From: JAAYCI01 sp964370295
GTDB lineage: Bacteria; Bacillota; Clostridia; Oscillospirales; Ruminococcaceae
NCBI GenBank assembly: GCA_964370295.1
Contig: CAYJIR010000004.1
Span: 37,188-101,187 of the forward strand
Reading direction: 5' to 3'
DNA: 64,000 nucleotides
Position numbers and translations under genes: made by a program. Shown here piece by piece: positions 16,906 to 25,035 of the stretch (the first letter of the stretch is position 1; every line of letters begins with the position of its first letter). The notes beneath the pieces were generated by a model that made no database searches, was not told the DNA's origin, and was given only the letters and a program-made list of their open reading frames with translations.

Positions 16906-17172
16906 ATGCTTAGCACCGGTGAAGTATTAGATATTATGCGACAAATGCTCACGGTTTGTCTGCAAGTTGCAGGGCCGGTTTTGCTGGTTAGCATTGTTAT
17001 TGGGCTCATCATTGCCATTTTCCAAGCAGCCACGCAAATTCACGAACAAACACTTACTTTTGTGCCAAAATTGCTTGTTATCGCCTTAACTCTGTTGCTT
17101 ATGGGTTCTTTCATCTACAATGTGATGACATCTTTCACCTATAGCATCTTCGAGATGATGACCAGCTTTTGA
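16906..17172 (+). CDS. fliQ: Flagellar export gate protein FliQ
   Basis: FliQ is a two-helix component of the export channel. From ATG 16906 (after AGAGGAGAG) it is 88 residues, matching the family: LSTGEVLDIMRQMLTVCLQV, then VLLVSIVIGLIIAIFQAATQ and a second helix LLVIALTLLLMGSFIYNVM. The longer frame from 16873 has no ribosome binding site. The short spacer upstream carries the 10-mer CCTTGTGGCA and a small hairpin (GTGG/CCAC). Confidence 0.95.
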   Translation: MLSTGEVLDIMRQMLTVCLQVAGPVLLVSIVIGLIIAIFQAATQIHEQTLTFVPKLLVIALTLLLMGSFIYNVMTSFTYSIFEMMTSF

Positions 17173-17195
17173 TTTTTGCCGCCGGGAGTTGACAC

Positions 17196-17978
17196 ATGCA
17201 AATCGAGATTGTTTTTGAGGGGCTCTTGGTGTATCTGCTTGTGTTCGCACGTTTGGCCGGCATGATTTTGCTAAACCCCGTATTTAGCCGCAACAACTTG
17301 CCGCAAATGGCGCGCATGGGGCTTATTTTGTCTTTAACCTTCCTCATTGCTCCCCTACAGCCTTTGGAAAGCACCGCTTCTTTGGCTGGCTTGGAACTTG
17401 TTTTTTCCATTTTCCGCGAGGTGTTTGTGGGCGCAGTTTACGGCTATATTTTTCTATTGTTCTACTACTTTTTATACTATGCAGGCGAAATATCAGACAG
17501 CGACATCGGCCTTGCCATGGCCAAGGTCTTCGACAGTGAAAGCCAGATACAAGTGGCTTTTTCCGGGCAAATCGTCACCATTTTTTTTGTGACCTATCTA
17601 TTTGCCACAGGCAGCCACCTTGCTCTTTTCCGCATGTATGCCGATTCGTTTTCGTATATACCCCCGGGGGCGTCTACACTCACCCTTGGCATTTCTTCCC
17701 TTATCATAGAACTGTTCGTTTCGGTGTTTTTGCTTGCCATTCGTTTGGTGGCCCCCATCATGGTAGCCGAGTTTGTTTTACAGGTATGCATGGGTATTTT
17801 AATGAAATTTATCCCACAAATCACCATCTTTGTCATCAACTTTCAGTTGCGTATCCTTCTTGGGGTTTTGCTTATATTTTTATTTGCCCCCTTCATAGGA
17901 CAGTTTATAGACGATTATCTCACTGTGCTGTTCGACTCTTTATTTGAAAGCACACTGGTGATGAGCGGCAGCACCTAA
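17196..17978 (+). CDS. fliR: Flagellar export gate protein FliR
   Basis: FliR completes the FliP5Q4R1 export channel. The 260-residue protein is almost all membrane helices, with family features LVYLLVFARLAGMILLNPVF at the N-terminus, EVFVGAVYGYIFLLFYY, and GEISDSDIGLAMAKVFD in the middle. It lies 23 bases after fliQ with a GGGAG site, and is followed by flhB as usual. Confidence 0.95.
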   Translation: MQIEIVFEGLLVYLLVFARLAGMILLNPVFSRNNLPQMARMGLILSLTFLIAPLQPLESTASLAGLELVFSIFREVFVGAVYGYIFLLFYYFLYYAGEISDSDIGLAMAKVFDSESQIQVAFSGQIVTIFFVTYLFATGSHLALFRMYADSFSYIPPGASTLTLGISSLIIELFVSVFLLAIRLVAPIMVAEFVLQVCMGILMKFIPQITIFVINFQLRILLGVLLIFLFAPFIGQFIDDYLTVLFDSLFESTLVMSGST

Positions 17979-18015
17979 AGCCGCACATACACAAGGGGCC
18001 TAAGGGGGGAACGCC

Positions 18016-19143
18016 GTGCCCGGCCAAGAGAAAACCGAACAGGCAACCGCCAAACGGCTCAGAGACGAAAGAAAAAAAGGCAATGTATTTAAAAGCCAAG
18101 AGATGATCTCTTTGGGTGGCCTTTTGGCTGTATTTTTAGCCTTGCAAGCGCTTGGTGTTTTTATCTTACAAACACTGACCGGTGGCTTAGAACGTTTTTG
18201 GTTCGAGGCCGGCGTGCGCGAATCTTTAAGCAGGCTGGAAGTGCAAGAATTTTTTGTTTCCGCCGCCATGATTTTTGCGCTTGCCGCCTTGCCCGGCCTT
18301 TTGGTGGCAGCGCTTGCCGCCATTGTCTTAACCGCCATACAAACACAGCTCAATTTCAGTGGTGAGGCATTACAACCCAAGTTTAGCCGCCTATCCCCTC
18401 TACAGGGGTTTCGCAAAATGTTTAGTTTACGCGGTGTGATAGAACTGGTGAAATCACTGTTAAAAATCACCGTGCTGGGCTATATCATCTACATTCAATA
18501 TCAAGAGCGTGTTGCCTTGCTTCCACGGCTGTATAACATGGATTTCATCAATGTGCTGTTTTTTGCCGCCGGTTTTGTCTGGGACATCGTGCTTAATGTG
18601 TCTGTCATCTTTGCCTTTTTGGCTGCAGGCGACTTTCTATATCAGCGCTGGCAATACGAAAAAGACATGCGCATGAGTAAACATGAAATAAAAGAAGAGT
18701 ACAAGCAAACCGAGGGCGACCCACAGATCAAAGGAAAAATCAAACAGAAACAACGGGAAATGAGCCAAGCACGTATGATGCAGGCCGTGCCCGAGGCTGA
18801 TGTGATTATCCGCAATCCCACACACTATGCCGTGGCCATCCAGTATCGCCCCGGTGAAGACAACGCCCCAAAGGTGTTGGCCAAAGGCGCCGATTTAATG
18901 GCCTTACGCATCATACATGTGGCCGAAGAGCACGATATTATGTTGGTGGAAAATAAAGCTTTGGCACGCAGAATGTTCGAAAACGCGCCTTTAGATGCCG
19001 AAATCCCCTCCGATTTTTATGAGGCCGTGGCCGAGGTATTAGCCTTTGTCTACAGCGTGCGCAACCGCAGCCTCAGCCGCCAGCTGGCGCAACGTGCCGC
19101 AGAGCAAAAAGCCGCACGAAACGAAACGCCTCCCCCCTCTTAA
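18016..19143 (+). CDS. flhB: Flagellar export switch protein FlhB
   Basis: FlhB controls the change from rod/hook to filament export by self-cleavage. A GTG start at 18016 follows GGGGGGAA. The N-terminus EKTEQATAKRLRDERKKGNV is typical, followed by four membrane helices and a charged linker. The autocleavage motif Asn267-Pro268-Thr269-His270 is intact. Length of 375 residues is normal. The C-terminal tail is Gln/Ala/Arg-rich. Confidence 0.96.
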   Translation: MPGQEKTEQATAKRLRDERKKGNVFKSQEMISLGGLLAVFLALQALGVFILQTLTGGLERFWFEAGVRESLSRLEVQEFFVSAAMIFALAALPGLLVAALAAIVLTAIQTQLNFSGEALQPKFSRLSPLQGFRKMFSLRGVIELVKSLLKITVLGYIIYIQYQERVALLPRLYNMDFINVLFFAAGFVWDIVLNVSVIFAFLAAGDFLYQRWQYEKDMRMSKHEIKEEYKQTEGDPQIKGKIKQKQREMSQARMMQAVPEADVIIRNPTHYAVAIQYRPGEDNAPKVLAKGADLMALRIIHVAEEHDIMLVENKALARRMFENAPLDAEIPSDFYEAVAEVLAFVYSVRNRSLSRQLAQRAAEQKAARNETPPPS

Positions 19144-19194
19144 ACATCCCCTTTCCTGCATTCGCATCATTCCCCCCTTAAAGGAGCAAAACAC

Positions 19195-21282
19195 GTGAGG
19201 AAATTCAATCCACTTCAAAATACAGTTGCGATTATCGTAATCGCTGTTATTTTGTTGTTAATTGTTCCCTTACCCGCCGTGCTTTTAGATTTGTTCTTTA
19301 TCTTAAACATTGCACTCAGTTTTGTGATTTTGCTCATCACCATGTACATCAAAGAACCTTTGGAATTTTCTATTTTTCCCTCGGTTTTGCTTATCACCAC
19401 GGTTTTTCGCCTTTCGCTTAATGTGGCTGCCACACGGCGCATTTTGTTTTACAACGGCGATGCGGGCAGTGTAATACGTGCATTCGGCTCCTTTATCATT
19501 CAAGGAAATTTCGTGATTGGCATTGTTATCTTCCTCATTTTGGTGTTGGCACAGTTTATGGTTATCACCAAAGGCTCCGAGCGTGTAGCCGAAGTGAGCG
19601 CCCGTTTTACACTGGACGCCATGCCCGGCAAGCAAATGGCCATCGATGCCGACCTAAATTCCGGTCTTATCGACGAAAACGAGGCCCGTCGTCGTCGCAG
19701 CAATGTGCAAAGTGAGGCCGACTTTTTTGGCTCCATGGATGGTGCCACCAAGTTTGTAAAGGGAGATTCCATCATCTCCATCATCATTGTATTCATCAAT
19801 TTCATTGGCGGCATTGTGATAGGCCTCATTTCCGGCATGGGCGATATCAACGCTATCTTAGACATTTTTGCCACCGCCACCATCGGCAACGGCCTGATGA
19901 GCCAGATTCCTTCCCTGCTTATTTCGGTGGCCACGGGCATGGTGGTTACACGCAGCGGAAACGACAACAGCCTTAACCAAACCATTGCCCACCAGTTTAT
20001 GGCACAACCCCTTGCCTTAATCATCACGGGCGGCATCATGTCACTTTTGATTTTTGTGGGTTTCCCACCCTTGCAAGTTATAATGGTTAGCGCCATGCTT
20101 ATTCTCTTTGGTGTGCTTTTGATGCGCCGCATGAAACAACATAGCCCGGCTTTGGCGGATGGCGAAGACGACAGCTCTCTGCCCACGGGCGAGGTGACAA
20201 GCGAGGCCAGTTACTACCGCAACATAGACAATGTGTACAACCTTTTAAATGTAGAACAAATAGAAATGGAATTTGGCTATTCCCTGCTTCCGCTTGTGGA
20301 CGAGGCAAGTGGCGGCAGTTTTGTAGACAGGGTGGTTATGTTCCGCAAGCAATTTGCATTGGAAATGGGTATGGTTGTGCCCTCGGTGCGCCTAAAGGAT
20401 TCTGGCAGGCTTAACCCAAACCAATATGTCATCCGCTTTAAGGGCGAGCAAGTGGCCATTGGCGACGTGCTGGTAGATCATTACTTGGCACTGGCGCCCA
20501 GCGATGCCACCACCACAGTGGACGGCATCGACGCCGTAGAACCCGCCTTTGGGATCCCGGCCAAATGGATTAGCGAAGACAGAAAATCGAAAGCAGAGCT
20601 TGCGGGCTATACCTTGGTAGACCCCACCAGTGTTATCATCACACATTTGGCAGAAATTATCCGCCAGCATGTACACGAGCTGTTAAGCCGGCAAGAGGTA
20701 GGCAACATCCTAGAAAACCTAAAAAAATACAACCCCGGCATTGTGGAAGACATCATTCCAAACTTGCTGTCTTTGGGTGATTTGCAAAAAGTACTCTCGA
20801 ATCTCCTGCGCGAGGGTGTTCCCATACGCGATATGGAAACCATTTTGGAAACTTTGTCGGACTATGCGTCTTCTGTAAAAGACACAGACATGCTTACAGA
20901 ATATGTGCGACAAGCTCTTCGGCGCACTGTTTCACACCGTTTTGCAGAAGTTGGCCAGCTAAAAGTCATCACACTGGACACCGAAATTGAAAACATGATT
21001 ATGAATGCCGTGAAAAAAATGGATGGAGGCAGTTATCTGGCGCTGGAACCTGACGTGATACAGGGCATAGTCAGCGCTTCTAATGAACAATTTGAGCGCG
21101 TGCGCGATGCCGTGCAAACCGTTATCATTTTAACCAGCCCTATTGTGCGCATATATTTTAAAAAGTTGATGGATCAGTTCTATCCCCGTGTTGTGGTTTT
21201 AAGTTTCAACGAAATCGACACCGATGTGCAAATCCAAGCACTGGGGCAAATTTCTTTGGCGCAAGATATGCAAAGCGCTTAA
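19195..21282 (+). CDS. flhA: Flagellar export gate protein FlhA
   Basis: FlhA is the nonameric export gate that uses the proton-motive force and docks chaperone-substrate complexes. It starts at GTG 19195 after AAAGGAG. Eight membrane helices lie in the first half, with the conserved cytoplasmic FHIPEP-region motifs (RFTLDAMPGKQMAIDADLNS, then DENEARRRR near residues 140-165). The C-terminal cytosolic domain covers about 350-690. Length of 695 is normal. Unlike most Bacillota, no flhF or flhG follows. Confidence 0.97.
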   Translation: MRKFNPLQNTVAIIVIAVILLLIVPLPAVLLDLFFILNIALSFVILLITMYIKEPLEFSIFPSVLLITTVFRLSLNVAATRRILFYNGDAGSVIRAFGSFIIQGNFVIGIVIFLILVLAQFMVITKGSERVAEVSARFTLDAMPGKQMAIDADLNSGLIDENEARRRRSNVQSEADFFGSMDGATKFVKGDSIISIIIVFINFIGGIVIGLISGMGDINAILDIFATATIGNGLMSQIPSLLISVATGMVVTRSGNDNSLNQTIAHQFMAQPLALIITGGIMSLLIFVGFPPLQVIMVSAMLILFGVLLMRRMKQHSPALADGEDDSSLPTGEVTSEASYYRNIDNVYNLLNVEQIEMEFGYSLLPLVDEASGGSFVDRVVMFRKQFALEMGMVVPSVRLKDSGRLNPNQYVIRFKGEQVAIGDVLVDHYLALAPSDATTTVDGIDAVEPAFGIPAKWISEDRKSKAELAGYTLVDPTSVIITHLAEIIRQHVHELLSRQEVGNILENLKKYNPGIVEDIIPNLLSLGDLQKVLSNLLREGVPIRDMETILETLSDYASSVKDTDMLTEYVRQALRRTVSHRFAEVGQLKVITLDTEIENMIMNAVKKMDGGSYLALEPDVIQGIVSASNEQFERVRDAVQTVIILTSPIVRIYFKKLMDQFYPRVVVLSFNEIDTDVQIQALGQISLAQDMQSA

Positions 21283-21306
21283 TCCGTCTTAAGGGGGGTG
21301 CCACCG

Positions 21307-22095
21307 ATGCTGGGGCCGGATACACCATCTTTGTTGGCAAATCCATTGCAAACCTTAGAAGACTATCATGAAAGCGGAGATTTAGAGCTTCGCAATGCAC
21401 TTGTAATGCATTACAGCTACATTGCCAAAACCGTCGCCTTGCAAATGCGTGGAATCACAGCCAATTATGCCCAGGTAGAAGACATGGTGAACGAGGGCAT
21501 TATCACCTTGATGGACTGCCTGGAAAAATTCACCCCCAACAAGGGCATGAAATTCGAAAACTACGCCTACATGCGCATTCGGAATGCCAGTATCGATTTT
21601 GTTCGCAAGCAAGACTGGGTGCCACGGCGCGTGCGCAAAACGGCACGTGATGTAAACGAGGCCTACAATGCCCTTTCCACCGAGCTGATGCGCGAGCCCA
21701 CCTCCCACGAGCTGGCCGCTTTCATGGGTATATCAGACGAAGAGATTAACCGCCATTACACGGAAATTTCCACAGCCAGTGTCCTTAGCTTTGAAGAGCT
21801 TTTGCAAAACACCCTCATGGGTGCTAAAGATACCCCGGGCATTGCCTTACCGGCCGACCAAGCCCTGCCGGAGCAAGGCCTGTTGCAACAAGAGCTTTAC
21901 GCAAAATTAAAAGAGGCCATCGACAGCTTAAACGAAAAAGAACGACTAACGGTTTCCCTTTATTATTTCGAGCACCTAAAACTATACGAAATTGCAAAGG
22001 TGCTGGGGGTTTCGGAATCGCGCGTGAGCCAAACGCATACAAAAGCCATTTTAAAAATGAAACAAAAATTAACGGTCTATCTGAACACCCTTTAA
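21307..22095 (+). CDS. RNA polymerase sigma factor, FliA/WhiG (SigD) family
   Basis: This sigma-28-type factor would drive late flagellar genes such as flagellin. Region 2 is at about 45-105 (EDMVNEGIITLMDCLEKF, then ENYAYMRIRNASIDFVRKQD), region 3 at about 110-165 (EPTSHELAAFMGISDEEINR), and region 4 at about 205-260 with the helix-turn-helix KLYEIAKVLGVSESRVSQTH. I choose ATG 21307, seven bases after AAGGGGGG, over the in-frame GTG at 21298 that overlaps that site. No anti-sigma flgM is in the window. Confidence 0.9.
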   Translation: MLGPDTPSLLANPLQTLEDYHESGDLELRNALVMHYSYIAKTVALQMRGITANYAQVEDMVNEGIITLMDCLEKFTPNKGMKFENYAYMRIRNASIDFVRKQDWVPRRVRKTARDVNEAYNALSTELMREPTSHELAAFMGISDEEINRHYTEISTASVLSFEELLQNTLMGAKDTPGIALPADQALPEQGLLQQELYAKLKEAIDSLNEKERLTVSLYYFEHLKLYEIAKVLGVSESRVSQTHTKAILKMKQKLTVYLNTL

Positions 22096-22177
22096 AAACG
22101 ATACCCAAAAACCTTCGCCAAAATTTTCAAGCCCTTTTATAGGCCGCATCACACCCCAGTACAGAGAGGAGCCCCTT

Positions 22178-22927
22178 ATGTTACAAGGATTTTATACCGC
22201 CGCCTCCGGCATGTTGATGCAACAACGCAGTTTAAATGTCATCTCGAACAACCTGGCCAACTTGCAGACGGCCGGCTTTAAAAGTAGCCAGCTGGTTTCT
22301 AACACTTTTGAGCAAGAATTCCTCACTCGCTTTGCACAGCAAGACGCCGGTGCCATCGGCACAGGCTACCCCGCGCGCATTGTGGATGAAGTGGTGGATT
22401 TACACGCCTTTAACGGCATCACAGAAACGGGACGTCCCTTCGACTTAGCCATCACAGACTATGGATTTTTCAATGTGCTGGCAGAAGATGGCCAAACCTA
22501 TCTTACACGCAACGGCCAATTTGACTTAGATGAAAATGGTTTCCTTATTTTGCGCGGCCGCGGCCAAGTGCTGGGTGTAGGCGGGCCTTTACAGCTTACC
22601 ACCAGCGACATTAATGTAGACGAAAACGGCCTGATTACCAACAGCATCACCGGGGCCGCCTTGGGACAACTTTCCATCACGGTGCCTGCAGACGATGCCG
22701 ATGTGCAACAAAATCCAAATGGCATGTTTTCGCTTATCGACGGCGGCGTTGGCGCGCTTTCGCCAAATCCTCAAGTGGTGCAAGGGGCCTATGAAAACAG
22801 CGATGTAAATATGACAGACGAGATGACCGCCATGATGTTGGCGCAACGTAATTTTTCTTCCGCTTCACAGGCCCTTCAATTTATCGACGCCACCTATGCA
22901 AAAGCCGTAAATATCGCTTCTGTTTAG
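22178..22927 (+). CDS. flgF: Flagellar rod protein, FlgF/FlhO type
   Basis: Rod/hook family protein: the N-terminus GFYTAASGMLMQQRSLNVIS, NNLANLQTAGFKSS is the D0 helix motif, and the middle (RPFDLAITDYGFFNVLAEDG) is the conserved beta domain. The C-terminal helix (YENSDVNMTDEMTAMMLAQR, then ALQFIDATYAKAVNIASV) is shorter than in FlgG. With the following gene it matches the Bacillus flhO-flhP pair. Assignment as FlgF rather than FlgG is tentative. AGAGAGGAG precedes the ATG. Confidence 0.8.
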   Translation: MLQGFYTAASGMLMQQRSLNVISNNLANLQTAGFKSSQLVSNTFEQEFLTRFAQQDAGAIGTGYPARIVDEVVDLHAFNGITETGRPFDLAITDYGFFNVLAEDGQTYLTRNGQFDLDENGFLILRGRGQVLGVGGPLQLTTSDINVDENGLITNSITGAALGQLSITVPADDADVQQNPNGMFSLIDGGVGALSPNPQVVQGAYENSDVNMTDEMTAMMLAQRNFSSASQALQFIDATYAKAVNIASV

Positions 22928-22978
22928 CCTATTAATACTCTTTTTTATTGCATTTCTCTATTCTTTTTTTCCTTTTTA

Positions 22979-22987
22979 TGCTATACT
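22979..22987 (+). promoter_or_regulatory. Extended -10 promoter candidate upstream of flgG
   Basis: TGCTATACT is a good extended -10 (TGnTATAMT) in an AT-rich 144-base spacer. No convincing -35 hexamer lies 16-18 bases upstream. A palindrome ATACATGTAT lies just downstream at about 23012-23021 and might be an operator. This would give flgG-cheC-cheD a secondary promoter. Confidence 0.5.
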
Positions 22988-23071
22988 AGAGCAAAGATAC
23001 ATTGTTTTCTTATACATGTATCATAAAATGTCAACTGGGTTTATTTCCACACCTTGGAAAGGGACAACAAC

Positions 23072-23812
23072 ATGAGTAGCATCAGCTTTTGGAACGGTGC
23101 CAGCGGCATGCGAGCCTATCAAAGTAAAATGGATGTTGTATCGCATAATATCGCCAATGTGAATACCGACGGTTTTAAAGCACAGCGCGCCGCATTTGAC
23201 GATTTAATTCGCACCCAGATGAACACCAATGTAGAGGGCAATCACTTGGTTGGGCATGGTGTGAAGCAAGAATATACAGACAATCTCATGGCGCAAGGCT
23301 CTTTGTCGTCCACTGGCCAGGCCTTAGACTTTGCCATCGCCGGCGCCGGCTACTTTGCCGTGAACAACGACGGCACCACCGAGTACACAAGAAACGGTGC
23401 ATTTTATCTTTCGGTAGAGGGTGCCAATGCCACTTTGGTTACCAATGACGGCGCCCGCGTTTTAGACCAGAACAATCAAATTATCACACTGCCCTATGCA
23501 AATGGTAGTGTGGACACCACCACATTAACCCAGCGCCTTGGTGTGTTTGGGTTTGCCAACGAATACGGCCTCACACCGCACAGCAACTCTCGCTTTACCG
23601 TCAGTGATAATTCTGGGGCTGCGCAAATTTTGCCGGCCACGGGCGCCAATGGCAAAAATTACGACCTTGTGCAAGGGTATCTGGAGCGCTCTAATGTGGA
23701 TTTAGCCCGCGAGATGGTGAATGTGATAGAGTCTCAGCGTGCCTTCCAGATGAACAGTCGCGTGGTGCAAACCGCCGACCAGCTTGCTGAAGAACTAAAC
23801 AACATGCGATAA
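23072..23812 (+). CDS. flgG: Flagellar rod protein, FlgG/FlhP type
   Basis: Distal-rod family protein of 246 residues from ATG 23072 (GGAAAGGGA upstream; an in-frame TTG at 23054 is less well placed). N-terminus: NGASGMRAYQSKMDVVSHNI, ANVNTDGFKAQRAAF. C-terminus: SNVDLAREMVNVIESQRAFQ, then NSRVVQTADQLAEELNNM, the full FlgG/FlgE-type helix. Its paralogue is the gene directly upstream, and the two share domain order but little sequence in the middle. Confidence 0.82.
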   Translation: MSSISFWNGASGMRAYQSKMDVVSHNIANVNTDGFKAQRAAFDDLIRTQMNTNVEGNHLVGHGVKQEYTDNLMAQGSLSSTGQALDFAIAGAGYFAVNNDGTTEYTRNGAFYLSVEGANATLVTNDGARVLDQNNQIITLPYANGSVDTTTLTQRLGVFGFANEYGLTPHSNSRFTVSDNSGAAQILPATGANGKNYDLVQGYLERSNVDLAREMVNVIESQRAFQMNSRVVQTADQLAEELNNMR

Positions 23813-23817
23813 TTTCT

Positions 23818-23854
23818 AAGGGCAGACCTTCTCATTCGATAGGATTGCCCTTTT
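23818..23854 (+). terminator. Weak intrinsic terminator after flgG
   Basis: AAGGGCA (23818-23824) pairs with TGCCCTT (23846-23852), and a short run of T follows to 23854. The long loop makes it weak, so cheC, 31 bases on, can still be read through. Confidence 0.5.
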
Positions 23855-23885
23855 ATATTTAATTATAAAGAGATGGGGAAAAAAT

Positions 23886-24509
23886 ATGCCTTTGCGTGAT
23901 TATGACGATTTGAACAGTATGCAAGTTGATATGTTAAGTGAAATATCCAATATTGGCACGGGCAATGCTGCCACGGCACTGGCTGGCATGTTGCAACGTC
24001 CCATCAATATTGATGTGCCGCATATTTCCATTTTAGACTATGGAACCGTGGCCGAAAAATTGGGTGGCCCGGAAAAGGCCATGGTGGGCTTGATGCTTAC
24101 TTTGCGCCAAGATATAAACGGCATGATGATGTTTTTGTTGAAAGAAGAATTTGCACATATGCTTTTAAATTCTTTGCTGGGCCAAAGCTTCACCGATTTT
24201 TCGGACGTGGACGAAATGAGCCTTTCCGCCATGCAAGAGATTGGCAACATCATGTCTGCCTCTTATGTGAATGCTCTTAGCCAAATTTCCGGCATGGTTA
24301 TCGATATTTCTCCACCCGATATTTGCATTGATATGGTGGGTTCTTTACTTAGCGTTCCTGCCATACATTTTGCCAATATCAGTAGTAAGGCCATTTACAT
24401 TGAAAACCAATTTACGGGCACCGGATGCGACGAAAGCAGCACGCTATTGCTAATTCCGGATGTGGATTCTCTTTCCCGTTTAATTGAAAGGTTGGGTCTT
24501 GATGTATGA
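23886..24509 (+). CDS. cheC: CheY-P phosphatase CheC
   Basis: CheC dephosphorylates CheY-P and is stimulated by CheD during adaptation. Both catalytic motifs are present: DMLSEISN near residues 19-26 and SAMQEIGN near 117-124, so this is a two-site CheC and not a CheX. Length of 207 residues is typical. The ATG follows AGATGGGGA. The gene overlaps cheD by 4 bases (ATGA), matching their function as a protein pair. Confidence 0.93.
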   Translation: MPLRDYDDLNSMQVDMLSEISNIGTGNAATALAGMLQRPINIDVPHISILDYGTVAEKLGGPEKAMVGLMLTLRQDINGMMMFLLKEEFAHMLLNSLLGQSFTDFSDVDEMSLSAMQEIGNIMSASYVNALSQISGMVIDISPPDICIDMVGSLLSVPAIHFANISSKAIYIENQFTGTGCDESSTLLLIPDVDSLSRLIERLGLDV

Positions 24510-24991
24510 GCAACCTCGTTACCGTTGGAATTTCTGATTTAAATATCGTAAAAGCCCCCGATACCTTGGTCACTTTTGCATTGGGGTCTTGTGTTGGAAT
24601 ATGTCTCTACGACCAACTGGCGCAAATGGCCGGTTTATCACATGTTCTGTTGCCCAATTTTAAATCTATTTCTGGCGAGAACACCCCCATGAAATTTGCC
24701 GATAGTGCCATTCCTTTGTTGATACAACGCATGGAAGCCAAAGGCGCGCGGCGCGTACATATGCAAGCTAAAATTGCCGGTGGGGCACAGATGTTTGCCT
24801 CTAAAAGCAATAGTGCTATTGCGAGCATAGGCCAGCAAAATGTACAGTCGGTGAAAGCCACTTTGCAAAGTTTACGCATCCCGCTGTTGGCAGAGGACAC
24901 GGGCAGCAATTTTGGGCGCACCCTATACTTCAGCGCTGCTGATTTTAAAATGGTGATTCGCAGCTACAAGCGCGGGGAACAAAGTTATTAA
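24506..24991 (+). CDS. cheD: Chemoreceptor glutamine deamidase CheD
   Basis: CheD deamidates glutamines of chemoreceptors and binds CheC. The catalytic Cys is in LGSCVGICLYD (about residue 29) and the His in GLSHVLLPN (about 46); KIAGGAQMF near residue 88 is also diagnostic. The protein has 161 residues, and its start lies within the cheC stop. No cheA, cheB, cheR, cheW or receptor gene is in the window. Confidence 0.93.
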   Translation: MSNLVTVGISDLNIVKAPDTLVTFALGSCVGICLYDQLAQMAGLSHVLLPNFKSISGENTPMKFADSAIPLLIQRMEAKGARRVHMQAKIAGGAQMFASKSNSAIASIGQQNVQSVKATLQSLRIPLLAEDTGSNFGRTLYFSAADFKMVIRSYKRGEQSY

Positions 24992-25035
24992 AACGCTCAC
25001 CATCCTTTTTGCATACAAAGAAAGGGGCCTTTGAT

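Noticed and set aside
19500..20186. 228-codon minus-strand frame inside flhA
   Set aside because: Shadow of a conserved gene; Met/Lys/Ser-rich, without a ribosome binding site.
22928..23071. Sigma-28 promoter before flgG
   Set aside because: The sequence fits an extended -10 of the vegetative factor; no TAAA...GCCGATAA-like pair is present.
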